Below are positions 50,495 to 64,000 of a DNA stretch of 64,000 nucleotides, piece by piece (position 1 is the first letter of the stretch; every line of letters starts with the position of its first letter). The notes under the pieces are model-generated. The model was not told where the DNA came from. It made no database searches and saw only the letters and a list, made by a program, of their open reading frames with translations. The stretch comes from Druceiella hillmani (lineage: Eukaryota > Arthropoda > Insecta > Lepidoptera > Hepialidae). The stretch covers positions 20,954,501 through 21,018,500 of the forward strand of contig JAYKKI010000006.1 in NCBI GenBank assembly GCA_039881145.1, read 5' to 3'. The translations under genes and the position numbers were made by a program.

Positions 50495-50580
50495 GAAACC
50501 GTCTGTGGTAGAAACTTGCAATATGGCAAAAGTGATGAAGTATATTAACCCGCATATATCTCAGCGGTTAATACTCAAAA
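50495..50580 (+). repeat. Dispersed repeat of about 75 bp, member 3
   Basis: Counterpart of 7,010-7,085 in the second large copy. Confidence 0.45.
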
Positions 50581-52512
50581 TACTGAAATGACATGATATT
50601 TTTGAGGTACCACAGTAAGTAGTTTTTTTCGATTTCATGTGTTTTGTTTGAGAATTAAAGAGCGGTATTATTAAAATAGTTCCTGGGACACTGATAAAAA
50701 TGCTAGCAAAGAACTTAGCACCCTTATTTACGAAAATAAAACAGTAGCCGCGTCTCTAAATCTCATAGTTTTTAGAATTCACTAAATATACATCGAAATG
50801 ATGAAAAGTGATATTATTATTTTTAATAGATTAACAAAAATATTATTTACCATAAGATATTTATACCCTAGCGTGCACAGAATTCTCGTAATACATACAA
50901 TGTATTCGTACTTAACAAGTTTAATTGGGCATGTAGTAATCATGTACATATATCAATATTTTAGTTTAGAAATAAAGTTTGCACTTTTAATCCTATTTCA
51001 CAGAAGTGATGCTGAATTAACCTTAAATTTTTTCTCTCTTGTATTTTGAAGGGAACGACCTTAAGTTTGCAAAATTAAAGGTCCTGTGGTAGTCTAATAG
51101 ATAAATTTAATCTCGTACAAATTTTCACAACGATCATACGTTCCGTTAGTGACAAAACACATTTACCTCGTCCGAATTAAAATAAAAGAACCAAGTGAAG
51201 GAGAAATTTACAATGACTTTTTTCGTTTGTAATTGAAAACTACATTTTGTATTTAAACGAGGGCGGAAAGGATCATTAAAGTGAAACCGGGAGTATCCGT
51301 GTCAAAGTGAAGTGTGCCAAGCAATTGATTCCGGTTAAACTTATTTGTTTTCGTCTTTGTACAAAATATATTCAATTTAGATTGATTCGGGTTAGGGTCG
51401 TGAAATAATGTTGGACGCGTCACTAAGGCTTTGCCGCAGGATATAAGGAAATTTTTTTCCGAAAAATAACTTAGATACTCACCAAAAATAACATCGTAGA
51501 TGCTTGTTTTCTTATAATATCAATAAAGTCATCCATTAATTTAATTGTCATTTTCATTCAGCTTCAACGCATGTATAGCTATTTAAACGAAACTTTAACG
51601 ACCGTACGTATGGTTATTTTCCCTATTTGTGTTTAAATATTGTTTATGCAAATCACATACACCCTTATTACTATTTACTTACTCCTTTGAACCGTATAAA
51701 ATGTGCCATGAATATGAAAATACTTTAAAATTTAACTGTTTCTTATAACGTGTATTAATAAATACCCTGCATAATGCTGTAAACCTAATTTAAGCAAATG
51801 TAGACATTTCCGGAATAGGAAAAATAACATGCTACATTGATAAAGAGGTGACTTATGGTGTATTAACGATTATTTGAAATACATTTCTACTTCAAATAAA
51901 TTGGTGAACTCCTAAGAATTTGGCTCGATGAGATCTATTGGAGAAAAATAGGAAGATCGTCTACATCTAAATTAAAATACACTCCCGGAAAATTTAATAG
52001 TTGAAGAAACAAACAGTGGTCTAATTTAGTATTTGAAACTCAAATTGAGCTAAGCGACACACACACATATATATATATATATATACTTGAGTATCCAATA
52101 CAATCGATTACATAGTGAACATACAGTAAAAAGAATGTCCGTGACCCATAAACTATTGCCTTTCATACTTCAGTTCGGTAATCTCGATACTGAAAGTTCA
52201 TTTCTTATAAGGAGTTTCATTACACACATGGTTTAATATAATAGAAGATTGTACAAAGCCTTTTTGAAAGCTTTAATACCCACTTTAAAATACAAAGGTA
52301 TAATACCAAAGCTTTCAAAGCTTACATACGCAATGAGAAACATAAAAACAAGGTGTGAGATTGATGGCACATGTAAATGGACGATCAATATGCAGAAGGA
52401 AAACACATTTCATAACTGAACAAGTATTTATAAATCAATAATTTTAATGAAAATGGTTTATTTTTCGAGAGAAGATATTGAAAAGGAAAATAGGTTTAAA
52501 TTACCGGATTCC

Positions 52513-52694
52513 CTCAAACAAAACATTTTGTTTGTGTGACTCTGTTGAGGTAATAATCTGTAAACCCTTCGATCAATTTAATTAAAATTTAAATTGTAGT
52601 AAAAATTAATTTATTTATTGGAAAACAATACAAAAATTAAAAAGGAAATACTCTACCGTTCCAAATCCGATGGTATGCAAAGTGTATCATCATA
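52513..52694. other. 182-bp identical block, copy 2
   Basis: Exact partner of 9,025-9,206. It lies about 180 bp before the SINE counterpart, as in copy 1. Confidence 0.85.
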
Positions 52695-52869
52695 ACGTTG
52701 GAAAATAATCTCTCAAGTACGCACAGAACTTGCTCAACAAGAGTTCCGTATATATTTGTGGCCCTATTAATGTTTAAGGATACATAATATTTCTGTTAAA
52801 CTCTTCACAAATATTAATATTTCCCAACAGAAATATTTTGGCTACTATATATTTTATAGGCGTAAATAT

Positions 52870-53075
52870 ATTTATTTATTAATTTACGTGCTTTATCGTA
52901 TACAACTGATTTGTTACGAGATTTTATTAATACGAGAGAAATCTATTGCTGCCAAGCGGAGTACCAGTCCAGCCCGTTCCACTTGTGACCGGGAATCAAA
53001 CTCGGACCCCCGCTGTGCGCCGCACCGTCAAATGCCGTACACCTTTGATCAACTCAGTACACTATTGTGCCAATG
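52870..53075 (-). mobile_element. tRNA-derived SINE relic, copy 2
   Basis: On the minus strand, the A-box-like TGGCACAATAGT is at 53,072-53,061 and the B-box-like AGTTTGATTCC at 53,002-52,992. The body and AT-rich tail follow. It is orthologous by position to 9,389-9,595. Confidence 0.6.
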
Positions 53076-54856
53076 AAAAAATTATGACCTCTAGACAACA
53101 ATATTAGCTTCTAGTAGCTTTTTGTTGGCTCCTAAAACCATATTTATTTCATAATTTTAGGTTGAATAATTCCAGAAATGGTCATAATTTTCCGGGTATT
53201 GTACCCTTTCGATGGGTCCCGTACAATATATGGAATAAAAAGAAAACTCGCATATTTAATTTGCCGCCTTAAAATTTCCAAATGAATATTTTTGCATGTT
53301 ATCTATCGAGACATGTGCGAGTAATTATTACTCCTATGTTTATTATTGAGGTGCGGAATCCTAAAAATGTATATATATATATATATATATATTATATCAG
53401 TAATTTTTAAAATTAACGATTAATTGGAATTTAAAAAATGTTTAATTTACAGAAGTAAAAGCATAATCAAAAGTTTTTATTTATAAATCTCAATTGTTAG
53501 TAACATCACAGGTAACCTTTAGGTTTTTCTCTTAAGAAACAACTTATAAATTATTATCCTAGTTTTGAAAATTACTTTGCTCTGGTTACTATAGTACCTC
53601 GCATGCAGACATTGTAGATAACAAGTTTATTTTACTGCATATTTGAACTAGTCATATTCTGTGATAAATAAGGTAGTAAATTGCAATGTATGCATACAGG
53701 ACCCTAACTTGTTAAAATTCTATGTCAAAAACGTTAAAAAATGAGGACAGTAATATTTTCTAACTATTTCCTGCACAATGATTTTAATTAGCTTATACTA
53801 ATAAATAAAGAATGTACAGATGACCAAGTCTACCAAGTCCTATTCCTGTAAAAAACTCGCTGGGAATTACATCTTATGAAAAATAATTTTAATATTTATT
53901 ATTAAAATTATTTTTTATAATATTAGGTTATTAGAACCATTTGGCACCCAGACATTGGTAAATCGTTAAATATCCATAAATGTGTCCGGTCTCTTCATAT
54001 TGCATGTTCTTCTCATATACATAAGTTTATTAATTTCTAGTTGAAGTATGCGGCTTCATAGGTACATATATTTTTATTTTAGCGATGAAGTTTTTTCTGA
54101 TAAGAATATTTATATCTCAAAAGTAACCTTAAATAGAATAAAAATAAATTTAATCTTAGCCTAAACTCGAGGTCGCTGTATTAGCCTCGATAATTTTTAT
54201 TCATTCTTTTTAAATCCGTACGCTGAGTCTTGTGGCCTGAGTGATAATAATTCAATATCAAGTTCTCTTCAAGTTAAAGGGAACAGTTAACAAAAAAAGC
54301 ATGTTAGTTTTTAATTTACAACAAAAATTTTATCCAAATCGTTTTTTATCCAAAAGTCAAAATTTTATCCAAAAGTAATTGTCTCTTGATACTCAAATAC
54401 ACAGACAGAAAGACATGCAAACCTTTTTAAAAATGCGTTTTGATTGTAAATAAGCCTATATAGCATATTTCACTATTTTAACAATTTTTTTTTCTGTATA
54501 GATACAGCTCTGTAACAATTGTACAATAATGTAAACAAATTGCATCATATTTGTAAAGAAATCGGATTAAAATATTGGCCCAAATTAAGCTTTACACAAG
54601 AACGAAATTAGTTAATATATTAATATTAATCACTAACCGTGAATTTTGAGATATGTTTTCTTGATAGACATCAATCATATATTTTTCATTACATTATTCA
54701 TTTTTTTATAACATGTAAGAGTTTCTATCTAGAAATTTAAACTTCTTTAAGTATGTAGAATTATAAACTTTTAGGCAAGTTTAAGAAGGAAAATTTGGGA
54801 AATATGATTCTTGTAACATATTCTATCAAGTCGTTGGTGTTGGCGAACTGTGTATT

Positions 54857-54967
54857 AATTTTTCATAATGACGTCAACTTGAAGTAGGGATAATGAAAGT
54901 TTCAATTTTAAGGTGCTTCATTTTTCATTTAAAACATAATTGGGTTGTTCCTAATATTTTTTAAAAG
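54857..54967. promoter_or_regulatory. 111-bp identical block with TGACGTCA, copy 2
   Basis: Exact partner of 16,020-16,130; TGACGTCA lies at 54,869-54,876. Confidence 0.4.
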
Positions 54968-56190
54968 CAATATCAAAAGAATATTAATTATAAGAATATT
55001 AATTATAAAAATGAGACAATGCCTCTTGATATTTGTAAATGGTTAGGAAATAACGTTGTGAAATTTAAAAAAAAATAGCGATAATGAAGGGATCAGATGG
55101 ACCTTGGATGAAAATAGTGGACTTATTGCTAAGAAATCTAGAATAAACTTCCCCGATCTAGTGAAAACTTTCAAGTAGACTTACCAGTGTACGCAACTTG
55201 TATTAAGTTTTGAAACGCAACTTACCTGAAACAGAAAAATAAAATATAGATTAAATATATTTTATTAATATTTGTATTAATCGTGCTTGGGTTATTCGTT
55301 TTTATTATTTATGACTTGTTCATTTTTGTAATGTTTTAAGTAAAATGAATGTAATTGGCCACTTTTTTGTCTATGTCGAAAAGTTTAGTCATTTTCTTGG
55401 CTAAAATATTTCCATCAATATTCTCTGTCTATTTATACACAAATTGTTTTTTTTTCTAATTTATTCTATATTATTTATATATCTTGTCCTTACTTAGATA
55501 ATTTTTTTTGGAAAATAGGTTCTGTAATTTTTTTCTTAAATTTACTGCCTCTGAACAAAGTAAAAATTCTGAACTTCGAAAAAAATCCTATTTGAAAAAA
55601 GTGTCTGACATTAAACTTGCATGGTCGTCATTGTTCATATCATTAAGCATTAATATAGGCATAGATTATTTCTTTTAGCACGCAGCACTTAGCAAAATCG
55701 CGATGTGCCCACTTATTAAATATAGTTATATTCGTAGGCAAGAAAAATAGTAGAAAAAAGATCTGTTTGTGAAATATTGAAATTACTACTTACAATAATT
55801 TTATGAAAAACTCCTTTGAAACGTAATCACATGGGTCAGAGTCAGTTCCTCAGAATTCTGGTTAATGAAAAAAAGGAAAACTTATTTAAGGAATAGTGTA
55901 TTTTATATATTAAAATATACGAGTTAAAAAAATATGTTGGAGGCTAGCAACGAGTGTAACAGAAACAATGCTATTTAACATGTGCACTGTTAAGTTGAAA
56001 AATGCCAATTGAAATTAAGTAAATTAATTTAAAGAAAAAAATATTTATTTTGAAAAAAAATTATGAAAACCACTTTTATTAGAAACCAGGTTTCAACAAA
56101 CAAGGTTAAGCAAATTCAGGGAAAATGTATTTTGAAAAAAAAAATGTATTTTATCTTAACGTATTCACCCCCCACGAAGTATGATGTGTA

Positions 56191-56373
56191 ATGCGTAATA
56201 TTTTTTACACAATGCTCAGCTATACACTAGGTGCATTATTTCCAGATTTTTGTAAAAGTAACAAAAATATCGCATCCGACCACGGACTGAATCTATCAAT
56301 ACATTCGTGTAATGACGCCTATACGAATACGCTATTACTCGATAGACGTATTAATTTTGTCAGAAAAAAATAA
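56191..56373 (+). other. Short open frame retained in both copies (60 aa here)
   Basis: Partner of 17,320-17,508; same start context and same stop after FVRKK. Function unknown. Confidence 0.25.
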
Positions 56374-57162
56374 CAAAAGCAAATGCAGGCGGAAAAATAG
56401 TATTCATATTACTTTATTGTAAATTCCAGACGGAACAAGGGATCCTTGGTACGGGATTAATCCTAAACGACTATTGACGCAAACGAAAGTTACTATTGTT
56501 TTTACGAATCATCGCTGAAAAAAAGTGCAACTATCTTCTGCGGGAACAACCGACCTCTAGTGGTTCTGGAAATTGGGATGATTTTTTTATTTTTCTGGAA
56601 AGGAGCAACTATGAATAGTAAACTCGAAGTGACATAAACTGACTATATTATCGTTTATATTATAAAAATATTTCTAGCCATTTTAAACGTTACTCAGGAA
56701 AATTTTAAAACGATTATTTGAGAAACGCTGCCGCAATATATATTCAATTCTATGCTAATATTATTTTATACGTTGCAGATGCTTTATCAACACGAAAGTT
56801 ATTTCAATTTAAATTCTCCTAATAAAATTCTACTATGTTAAGTTTTTTCTTCTACTTTCAAATATGAAAACTCGTTCAAAAATGTCTTACTTCGGAATAA
56901 ATAACATAAATTATATGCTTTTTGGAGCAACAATTGAAGGCTTGATTGGCTTTCAGTAAACACGTGCCAGATACAAAGTAAGCTCCGTTAAGGCATTACG
57001 TTGATTCCATCAGTTGACTGATTGAAAATAAAGTGAACACCGAGTTTCGTATTGAACATAGGTAATGCATTTGCGGTTGGATGTATGTACAATTGATGTC
57101 GGAAACGAGATTTGATCAAAAATGACAGACTTTTTAAATTTTAACATTTGGATATCTAAACA

Positions 57163-57167
<5 letters not shown>

Positions 57168-57237
<70 letters not shown>
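57168..57237. repeat. Compound CA/TA microsatellite, expanded allele
   Basis: About 30 bp of CA repeats followed by about 40 bp of TA repeats. It is expanded relative to 18,070-18,100. Confidence 0.9.
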
Positions 57238-57240
<3 letters not shown>

Positions 57241-57639
57241 ATAGATTACAAGACATATTCCAGTGAAATGTGATAATAAACGACAACAGGATACCACCTA
57301 ACATATTAACGCATCATCGTGCGAGAGTTTTTCTTAAATATATTTGAAATATATTGGGTTTACACCACGTACAAATGATGGTACGTAATATGTTCTTTAC
57401 ATTTGTGAATAATTGTAAATTGATAATGTGTATGGATTTATGTTTAATGTTTCAATTTATTTCCATTTACAGGAAAGTTATTAAAAAAAAACAATAAATA
57501 CGGAATTTTAGTTACAGGAATATTACTATAGCCCGGTTTTGTTTGTTGACAATCTCGTAAAACAAAAAAAAACAGCGGATATATTTGTCAACAATATGAT
57601 ATTTAAAAAACAGTTTTGCAAAAATAGAGTACCCATTCA

Positions 57640-58190
57640 CTGAATACTGTGTAAATGTATAAAAATGTTTTATATCCTCTTGTAAATAAAAAGAAAAACA
57701 TAGCCATTGTAGTTTGGATGAAAACTTTACGGATATATTTCTAAATAAATATTTTATAAGTATCTTTTTTTATGAAAATAAAGTAGCACATTTATTTGTT
57801 ATGATTGCTTTTGCTTATAGTTTACGATTTCTTCTGTAATTATAATTTTCTCTTTTTAATTTCGATTTTTTGTCTGTCTTACTCTGTACATGTCAAGCAG
57901 TATCAAGTTGCTCTTGTGATCTAAAAGATTGAATATTTCTAACTGTGTTCTATTAGTAATATGCACATTAATTTACGGATGAGTGTACCTAAATAATATA
58001 ATGTTATGACGAAACAAGGTTTCAGAGTAAAAATTATTTAAAAACTCTTCATCATCGATTTTAAAAGTATAGAAACATTATAAATACTTACCTTAAATTT
58101 AGGGTGACGGCCGTAAGCAAAATTAGGAAACTTGAACAACTATATAACCCTAATATAGGCGTATTTTGCCAGTCACATGGATACTCTTCA
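57640..58190. other. Segment of about 0.5 kb present only in copy 2
   Basis: Copy 1 joins the flanking sequence directly near 18,600. No frame or known element is recognised inside. Confidence 0.55.
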
Positions 58191-59884
58191 CAGCATATTT
58201 AGTTTAATAGATAACTATAGGGGAAATGAGAAAAATTCTTGAAACGACGATACCAAAATGAATCAGCATGGAATAAAAGGTCGCCTGTAGTTCTGTGGTA
58301 GGATGTACTAATTAGTCACTTAAAACGCAACGATTCTTCTCTTTATGACATACTTACTGGTTTGAAATGAGGTTCTACTTGCAGTAGGAAGTGCTGCGAT
58401 ATTATTTAGAGTCTAGCGATTCTTAAAATTTATAAATAGCGAAATCAACAAAGCTTCACAGAACAATGCTGTTATTACTTGATTCTAAGTGGCAGATCAC
58501 CACGTTCAAATTTTATTGGGATTCCTTGATTTTGGATCGCATTTTAGCGTGTTCGGTGACCAAATACAAAAAAATCAGCATTAAATACTAAAGAAATGTT
58601 GTAACCGATTGGTATAAATATTATTAGGTTTATACTACTAAATAGAGTATAAAATGTGTAATAAAAATGTGTATCCATTATCTAATCGTGGTAAAAATTA
58701 AAAAATAACATTAAAGTAACGCCGTATCCTTGCTAAATTATATGTTCGTAACTTGGCATATAGGAAATCGATATATTATTCTTGATTAGTGGCTACCAAT
58801 ATCTAGAATTTTTGTACATTACGTACATACATTCGCAGTCTATGTGCTTTACTACCTATATATAAATTAATTACATGACATCTGTAGTGTAATTAAGACA
58901 CGATTGAATAACAAACAAATATACACTCAATATTCTGTATTTATCATATCAGGATTTACATTCATTACGGTTAGTTCACCAGTTTTGGCTCTCGTAAGAA
59001 TCAATGTTATTCAAACCACTGTCAGTGATACTATTTTGATGAAAATAATTTCGTCTTGCTTTTGTTATTCTGTATTTCAGAAGTAAAAAAATAGAATATT
59101 TATTAAATTATTCACGTACCCATTTATTTATATAACTATTATTGTCGTATTTTGAAGAAATTTTCGTATTGAAACTTAGAAATATATGACTTAGTCTAAA
59201 CACGTTTTAGCCTGCGTATAGATAGGCGGTCAAGTGTAACATATAATTTTTTTGAAATTTTTTTTTATTTTGTAGGATACCACTTGAGAATCTAATAGCA
59301 ACGTTTTTAAACTATTTTTATAGAATTTCTTTTAAGCTCATCCTAAATATATTGCTGAATATGCTCACAAAACCGCATGTCCCCGTACTCATCGCTGAAA
59401 TTGTCAAAGTCTAAATTATGAAAACCAAATTACCAAAAGTTTATCAAGTTTTGTGGAATACTATAGATGTCATGGTTTTTCTTACCCTTTGATAATTAGT
59501 GATAAATATTAAATAATTAGGTTTAAATAGTATTAATATTTTTTTACGGCTTAAAAGTAAACGAAACACTCATAGTGCAAGTTATACTTAAAAGGTTTTA
59601 TTTTTATATTAATGGTCTCAAATTCAAATCCATAATGCAAACGAAAACAATTATATTAACATATGCCTTTGTAGGGCATAAGTTAATTATTTTCAATATG
59701 ATTGCAAATTTGGTTTAAAATTAGAGGAGTTAATAGTGATAAATACAATTAATCTATTTCGAGTAATAATTTTGAATGAACATAAATATATATCATAATT
59801 AATATTATATTCAATTTTTAAATTACATTGCTTAAATTATTTTGCGTATAATATCGCCATCTGTTTTCTTTTGACAGTAATTCC

Positions 59885-60057
59885 CTTAAAACGAAGTTCA
59901 CCAACAACGCAGTGGCCTCAATACAATTTGCCTGGCGAAACTGCTTGGCGACAAAAATTTATCCCTCCTGCATATTTTAGGTGGCATGGGATGAATATGA
60001 GGACAAGGCAATGAGTTTCCGCATATGTTACATTAAAGCAGAGCAGAGTTCACCTTG
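59885..60057 (+). other. Exon-like conserved block, copy 2
   Basis: Partner of 20,310-20,479, preceded by the same TTTTCTTTTGACAG. It has nine extra bases (GCCTCAATA) that preserve the reading frame QFAWRNCLAT. The donor-like site is replaced by TTGAATT. Confidence 0.2.
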
Positions 60058-61004
60058 AATTTATTAAATTTAAGAACGAGTTTGAGAGAGCAAAATTTTC
60101 TTGTTTTCGATACGCCCGCTTTAATTTTTCGTTGGTGTAATTAGCGTGAGCAATTAGTTGCCTTATGGAAATAATTATTCGTAATTTATAATTTAGATAT
60201 TCGATTGTATACATGAATTATGACTTCAAATTGTAATTAAATTGAAACTAATAAAAAAAATATCGATAAAACTTGGATAGATAATTGGAATTGTAACTTA
60301 ACACATACAAAGATTAAAAAATACGAATATTTAAATAACTTTTCACAATCTTCACCAATATAAAAAAAAACATGTTTGTTCGTTTAAAGGCAGAAAAATA
60401 CTAAAACCATAAATAGTACTTTTTTACACGCGAAAGTGACAAGATGTTTAATTATCTTTTTGCGCTAATATATTTTATAAGCGACCAACGGTACCAATTA
60501 ATTTTAATTATTTTCTAATATTTGTGCTACATTTTACCCACGGATTCGCCCATGTGATAGAGGAAAAATTTAAAAAGTTTTTTTGAAAGAAGTATTTATA
60601 GATTTTATTCAGGCTAGTTATATGACTATGATTTTATTCAGGCTAGTTATATGCCCAATCGAAAATGCTTTACAATATTAACCAATAAATTTGGCATATT
60701 AAATGAAATACGTTCCAGTTTCCCGTGCGCTGGCATAATTTTTTTAGTCTTTTTGTTTATTGCATTCCTCCTGTAAATGATAGCGAAATTATACATAGCC
60801 AGTCTTTTAACCGAGGGTGTATATAATTTATATGTAAGGTTTATCGGCTGTTTAAATGAAGGAAAAAATGAAGAAAAGGTGAGCAAATGACGTCTGATTT
60901 TTATTAGATTAGTGGGGATGTAAAATTGATGGCGGACCAGGTCGATTTGAAGAAATTAAAATCGCGTTATTAAAGTTTTTTGTATATTAAGTGATTCTTT
61001 CAAA

Positions 61005-61420
61005 TACATCGTGTCCGTCTGCCTGTCCGTCATAGTATGTAATTTATTAAAAATAAATGGTAAATATACTATCAAAGAATATATAGTAGTGACTGGTGAA
61101 TAATATGAAATATAACCAAGACACTTGTATAATTACCAAGTATGAAGATTAAAATGAGGAAAACTGGATAAGGGTCACAAATTGGCTTGTTTTTAAAATG
61201 TTACAATATATGTTAATTAAAAGCCAGTGGTAAAACCAGTAGTAGAGAAATTATGAAAATTGATTTAAAAATAGTATGGAGTAGGCATATCGTCCTGGAT
61301 TATTCGCTCTTGTCGAACACAATGAGCGTTAATGAAAATAACATCGCCATTCTTTATTTCCGTCCTCATCAAAATATTAAATTTATATCTTTATAACTCT
61401 GCAAATTTTTAGATTTATAG
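61005..61420. other. Segment of about 0.4 kb present only in copy 2
   Basis: It begins near GTGTCCGTCTGCCTGTCCGT and is absent from copy 1 around 21,470-21,520. It is probably repeat debris; not classified. Confidence 0.5.
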
Positions 61421-62568
61421 AAGTAAAGAATAGTAAAGTACCCTATTGCTAAAATTAATGTGAATTGGCAAGGAAAACAAAGTGGAAAAAAATAAAATGA
61501 TGCAAATAATTATTATTGTTTAAAATAATTCCAATAGGTAATTTTTTAATTTTCTCCCAGTTAAGTTTTCTTGATTAATATAAATTAAAATTATTTTGAA
61601 CACTCTATAATTTCAATTATGTCAGATTATATTGATTATGTTAATAAGTACGGTATTCACCATATAATAATAACAAAAATAAGCGTAAATATAATTATTT
61701 TAGATATGAATTTATTAATTATTATTTGACATTAAATTTATATCCCGTAAAATTTTTGAACTTGTCAATGACCGTGCATAACTTTAAGAATGCATAAATT
61801 TATTTACTGGAACAGAACACAATTTAAGAGAACCATACAATTCAACAATTAGCAATCAGAAAGAGCAGAAAGCTAAATATAATTTGTAATAAAACATAAA
61901 AAGCATTATTTATAAAGAATATTTATAAATAAATTTGTTCGAGTCTTTTATGAAAATATAAGATTGCTAATTAAGGACCAAAATAAAAATTTAAGAGGTT
62001 TGTTTTTTTTAACTTTCTATATGTAAGTATGTAATTTTTATAATATTTTATACGTGAACTTTTTCTGACCTATTTTACTCGCTAAATTTGGCTAATTATG
62101 AATAAGTACCAGTTCTCATATAACGCCCAAACTTTAGAATACCGCCACTGAATACAGCTAACTGAAAACTCTGTAACTATCGTAAATTTATACTATACAG
62201 AACATTAAACTGTAATATTCCGACAGTATGATTTAACTTTAACTAACGTAACCAAAATAGTGGCAATGTTTTATCCTTTCATCATTATTTCTCTTCATAC
62301 CATATGTAAGTAACGCAATTAAGTCGTTACGACAACTGGAACTTTCCAAAGGAGTTACGGTGTAAATTTAATATTACGAGTGAGACAAACATTACGTGTT
62401 CTCTATGCCTGCAAGCTTAAGCAAAGCTTTAATTAAATTCTTAAATATACATTTAGTGTGTTCGCGTTTAAAAGCACTCAGTGCTGACAAAGGTTAATCG
62501 CGTAAATAGCTTTATTAACTTCACTTGCGCTAAACTGATATTTCATCGTGTGTATGACGTTTTTAAAC

Positions 62569-62647
62569 CGTGCATGAAAATAATCATCTATTGTATTTTA
62601 CATATTTTTAACAGGTGCATGAAAACAATAATCTATTGTATTTTACA
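62569..62647 (+). repeat. Local tandem duplication in copy 2, period 45
   Basis: TGCATGAAAA...ATCTATTGTATTTTACA occurs at 62,569-62,602 and 62,614-62,647. Copy 1 (22,685-22,715) has a single unit. Confidence 0.8.
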
Positions 62648-63237
62648 AGCACTATTATACGGAAGAAAAAGTGAAAAGGATAGAAAAAAGTAAAATTTTA
62701 GTTTTGGTCTGAAGCGTGAAAACTCGTGACTGAAATAAAAATTTAAAAAAAAATTGTATTTAATTACTTTGTATTTTACTGACATGTAAATTATTAATTT
62801 TTGACATTATTATATTTTAGAGTCTCTAATCGTTTATATTGTGATATGATAATTCATTATGATAGACCGCATCAATGCCGTCTGAATCTTACACATTATG
62901 GACAATTTACACCGCTTATACCAGAGTACTTATAATGACAACCAATTCAATTTACATGCAAAATTCTCATATATTATTATTTTTAGTAGTTTTATAACTT
63001 GTTAGCAGATTAGTTTAAAATGATAGTATCTACAGAACATCTGTTAGTTTTCAATTACATGTATTGTAATTACAGATTTACAGAACGTAATTGAAATACG
63101 CAATTGTGCGTAATTTCAGTATGAGACCTTAAAATTCCAAGCCAACATTTAAGTATTACATTTGATGAATAATAAATTTACTGATAAATTAATTTTCAAA
63201 CTGTAACGTTAACTGGTGATTTTACAATATTATATTT

Positions 63238-63348
63238 CACAATTAAATGAAACTACGTGATGTAGTATTATTTCTACTTTCTTTAATTTCTTTACCACGA
63301 CCTAGGTTTTGTTGTATTACAACATCTTCAGGTGGGATATTAGCAAAG
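63238..63348 (-). mobile_element. Hammerhead-family solo element, copy F
   Basis: A 111-bp insertion flanked by ATATTATATTT (11 bp) at 63,227-63,237 and 63,349-63,359, with the matching empty site in copy 1 near 23,400. It spans CACAATTAAATGAAACTACG to ATATTAGCAAAG, which defines the complete solo unit. The minus-strand ribozyme region (63,295-63,335) keeps CUGAAGA, stem I and stem II, but the invariant G of GAAA is A. It should therefore be inactive. Confidence 0.93.
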
Positions 63349-64000
63349 ATATTATATTTGTGTTATCGTAAAGAAGAGGGTAAACATGATAATAATAATA
63401 AAACACTACTATTTCTAAACTTACACAACACCTTTCTATATCAAACATACTGCAAACACTTCAACGTGGAAGACATATAATCCAGATAATAATTATACAA
63501 CCCGTCTTAATTGGAGAGGACGCTAAAAAATATTATGAAAAATGTGATATTATTTTGTATTTGATTATAAATTTGAACAATTTATAAACATCTTTTTATA
63601 ATAATTTCAGTTCTTACGAAATTTTTCAAAAACTTGCTAATTTAATGTAATGGTATTTAAAAGGCAGATTTTCAAAGTCCTTTCAAAATTCTGCCCGAGA
63701 TTTAAATATCATTATATTAAATTAGTAAATTTAATCTTTTAAAAGTGGAAATATCGAATTCTCTGCGAAGGTAATCGACGATTCGACGTTAGACTTGACA
63801 GATGAAAAAATTTTCCTTCTAAACGGAATTGACGATGTAACTTTTCATTGACTCTAAGTAAAATTAAGTCACTTTGAGTGTGATTGTTACAAATAAAAAA
63901 GCATTTATAAAAGGTAACAGCAAAAATTAAAATGTAAAATTATTTTCACTAAATTAAGCCTCAGTTGAGAATCAAAGTACTTATAAATTTAACTCAAGTG

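Larger units (their letters stand above)
45282..64000 (+). repeat. Large direct duplication, copy 2 (continues beyond window)
   Basis: This copy starts abruptly at about 45,282, where similarity to 1,789 begins, and runs to the end of the window, where it matches about 24,390. Its private material includes about 0.5 kb at 57,640-58,190, about 0.4 kb at 61,005-61,420 and a solo hammerhead element at 63,238-63,348. Both copies are noncoding-like. The divergence implies an old duplication, not an assembly artefact of two nearly identical haplotypes. Confidence 0.93.

Noticed and set aside
52985..53075. Functional tRNA gene
   Set aside because: The A and B boxes are degenerate and too far apart, and no cloverleaf with a paired acceptor stem can be formed by eye; it is the head of a SINE.
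63295..63335. Active hammerhead in copy F
   Set aside because: The invariant G of the GAAA segment is A on the ribozyme strand. The motif is recognisable but should be inactive; the same applies to copies D and E for other lesions.

Overview
This window looks like A+T-rich, gene-poor eukaryotic DNA, most likely from an arthropod and probably an insect. I base that on the transposon families present (pogo/Tigger-type and DDE_4/SWIM transposase relics, a Jockey-type LINE, a tRNA-derived SINE, hammerhead-bearing small elements), on abundant TA microsatellites, and on the absence of any bacterial-style operon or intact host gene. I cannot name the species. I found no complete protein-coding gene, rRNA or tRNA. 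The open frames are short, and most come from decayed transposons or low-complexity sequence.

The dominant architecture is a large, diverged direct duplication. The sequence from about 1,789 to about 24,390 is repeated in the same order and orientation from about 45,282 to the window end (by eye roughly 80-90% identity, many indels). The offset is about 43.5 kb near the start and about 38.8-39.6 kb later, because copy 1 carries a block of about 3.9 kb (9,900-13,770) that copy 2 lacks. The simplest reading is two tandem units of about 43.5 kb, with a junction near 45,282 and the second unit leaving the window. Each unit start is flanked by a transposon relic: a pogo-like pseudogene (1-1,669) before unit 1 and a Jockey-like LINE fragment (about 43,690-45,240, minus strand) before unit 2.

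The most interesting system is a family of tiny elements (about 108-284 bp) at six loci: 12,931; 15,625; 23,719; 24,561; 40,996 and 63,238. The unit carries a sequence matching a minimal hammerhead ribozyme: stem I CCAC/GUGG, core CUGAAGA, stem II GUUGU/ACAAC, GAA, a tiny stem III, and predicted cleavage after GGUC. Some copies are solo units. Others are head-to-head foldbacks with a one-sided tail of about 40 bp. Four loci have 11-12 bp target-site duplications, and three of these have a matching empty site in the other large copy, so they inserted after the large duplication. The design recalls Penelope-like retroelements, which are known to carry hammerheads, but no autonomous partner is visible here.

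Between the two large copies (24.4-45.3 kb) lies single-copy sequence. It contains a T-rich island (25.6-26.7 kb), a long TA tract (27.1 kb), an inverted repeat (29.1 kb), two tandem relics of a DDE_4/SWIM transposase gene (34.0-36.4 kb), a decayed solo hammerhead element (41.0 kb) and the Jockey relic. Within the duplicated copies, two noncoding blocks stand out as perfectly conserved (182 bp at 9,025/52,513 and 111 bp at 16,020/54,857, the latter holding a TGACGTCA palindrome). A third, exon-like block lies at 20.3/59.9 kb.
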